NCBI GenBank assembly: GCA_013140405.1
Contig: JABFSV010000509.1
Coordinates: 1-6,602, forward strand
Reading direction: 5' to 3'
DNA: 6,602 bases
Source of the DNA: Methyloglobulus sp.
GTDB lineage: Bacteria; Pseudomonadota; Gammaproteobacteria; Methylococcales; Methylomonadaceae
Part shown: positions 6,128-6,602 of the stretch, one piece after another
Position numbering within the stretch: position 1 is the stretch's first letter
How the letters are laid out: each line of letters starts with the position of its first letter
Made by a program: the position numbers and the translations under genes
Notes under the pieces: generated by a model
What the model saw: the letters and a program-made list of their open reading frames with translations, nothing else
What the model was told of the DNA's origin: nothing
The model's database searches: none

Positions 6128-6443
6128 ACCTTTCTTAACGAGCCAAACCCAGCTATCTAATCAAGCCATAGCCAATACCCGCATGGGACAAGCGTTAGAT
6201 AACCTGTTCATCTTTTCACAAGAAGCCGAAGAGCCGTTTATCGGTTTGCAGCGATTGAAGTTATTGCCGGGTGAAAGTTTGTTGCTGGTCAGCGATGGCG
6301 TAACACTGCATCTGCCCGATGATGACTTGGCTGTTTGCCTTAGCGGCAATAATCTTGCCGCCAATGTCCAACGGATATTCGATGAGGTGATGGCGCAAGG
6401 TGCTGAGGATAATTTTAGCGCGGTGGTTATTGCGATTCATTAG
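6123..6443 (+). pseudogene. C-terminal fragment of a PP2C-type serine/threonine protein phosphatase
   Basis: The reading frame ending at 6443 encodes the end of a PP2C-family phosphatase. Visible are a NTRMGQAL stretch reminiscent of the family's 'N..tralG' region, LPGESLLLVSDGV with the metal-ligand type Asp of SDG (6291-6299), and GAEDNFSAVVIAIH with the metal-ligand Asp of EDN (6405-6413). The N-terminal half, with the first metal-binding Asp and the GDGxGG-type motif, is missing; complete bacterial enzymes are about 240 residues. The frame is open back to a TTG at 6060 inside phoR, but upstream of about 6126 it is only the phoR sequence in another frame. The only internal ATG (6183) would give 86 residues and has no Shine-Dalgarno. 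I infer a 5'-truncated, inactive remnant, joined to the 3' end of phoR by deletion or rearrangement. A short expressed protein is not excluded. Confidence 0.65.
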
Positions 6444-6455
6444 AAAGTATTCGTA

Positions 6456-6463
6456 TAAGGAGG
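6456..6463 (+). promoter_or_regulatory. Orphan perfect Shine-Dalgarno sequence
   Basis: TAAGGAGG is fully complementary to the 3' end of bacterial 16S rRNA and begins 12 bases after the phosphatase-fragment stop. No ATG, GTG or TTG follows at a usable distance: the next ATG (6485) is 21 bases on and opens only three codons before a stop. It may be the remains of a lost downstream gene or a chance match. Confidence 0.35.
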
Positions 6464-6480
6464 ATTTATATCTTTAATTC

Positions 6481-6602
6481 CTAAATGAAGTCGTAACCAG
6501 ATAGCTTTTCAATAAACCAGCGCAAGACTTTACCCTTGTTCGAGGTTTTCCACGCCATGTTACCCAGCCGGACGGGGCATGTTGCCCCGTTCGTAGGATT
6601 TC
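6481..6602 (-). CDS. Unrecognised partial reading frame entering from the right edge
   Basis: On the minus strand a frame is open from the window edge to a TAG at 6483-6481. Its last 25 codons start at an ATG at 6558 and read as plausible protein, ending RWFIEKLSGYDFI, with an amphipathic, helix-like pattern. Upstream of that ATG the frame runs through the hairpin at 6569-6593, which argues that either the hairpin is intragenic or the frame there is not coding. There is no Shine-Dalgarno before the ATG. I do not recognise a family, and an open frame of 40 codons can arise by chance. If real, the gene is convergent with the phosphatase fragment and ends 38 bases from it. Confidence 0.25.
   Translation of the reverse strand, partial: NPTNGATCPVRLGNMAWKTSNKGKVLRWFIEKLSGYDFI
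6569..6593. repeat. Strong GC-rich hairpin, REP-like
   Basis: ACGGGGCA (6572-6579) and TGCCCCGT (6583-6590) are perfect 8-bp inverted arms around TGT. The stem extends to 11 pairs, CGG at 6569-6571 against TCG at 6591-6593, with one G-T (G-U) pair. No T-run follows on the plus strand and none is near on the minus strand, so it is not an obvious terminator. Size and shape fit a repetitive extragenic palindrome; GTAG directly after it (6593-6596) resembles the tetranucleotide that flanks REP elements. The window ends before this can be followed. Confidence 0.5.

Overview
The window looks like an ordinary chromosomal segment of a gammaproteobacterium. The evidence is the neighbourhood of gpmI divergent from a rhodanese gene, secB and gpsA, the close match of every product to gammaproteobacterial families, and an Escherichia-type Pho box in front of phoB. 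The moderate base composition and short hairpin repeats between genes would fit a methanotroph-like lineage such as Methylococcales, but that is a guess and not shown by the sequence.

Layout. Positions 1-1112 (minus) hold the N-terminal 370 codons of phosphoglycerate mutase gpmI, cut by the window edge. A 265-bp divergent intergenic region with a perfect palindrome and repeat-like inverted sequences follows. On the plus strand come a membrane-anchored rhodanese (YibN-like), the export chaperone secB and glycerol-3-phosphate dehydrogenase gpsA, closely spaced and probably one operon. The glutaredoxin gene grxC that sits between the rhodanese and secB in E. coli is absent. A terminator-like double hairpin separates gpsA from the convergent mechanosensitive channel gene mscL (minus). 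A second divergent region carries a repeat-like hairpin, an 11-bp direct repeat and a clear Pho box with a correctly spaced -10 element, and drives phoB-phoR, the phosphate-starvation response regulator and sensor kinase. Directly behind phoR lies the C-terminal part of a PP2C-type protein phosphatase whose N-terminal half is missing. The right end has an orphan perfect Shine-Dalgarno sequence, the tail of an unrecognised minus-strand reading frame and a strong hairpin.

Function. gpmI serves glycolysis. The rhodanese, SecB and GpsA serve the cell envelope, through sulfur or redox chemistry, protein export and phospholipid precursor supply. MscL protects against osmotic downshock. PhoR and PhoB sense phosphate limitation, and the Pho box indicates that PhoB activates its own operon.

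I found no evidence of a new multi-gene system, CRISPR array, intact mobile element or RNA gene. The points most worth a second look are the apparent gene-decay scar behind phoR, the missing grxC, the intergenic repeat-like elements and the scarcity of Shine-Dalgarno sequences in front of real genes.
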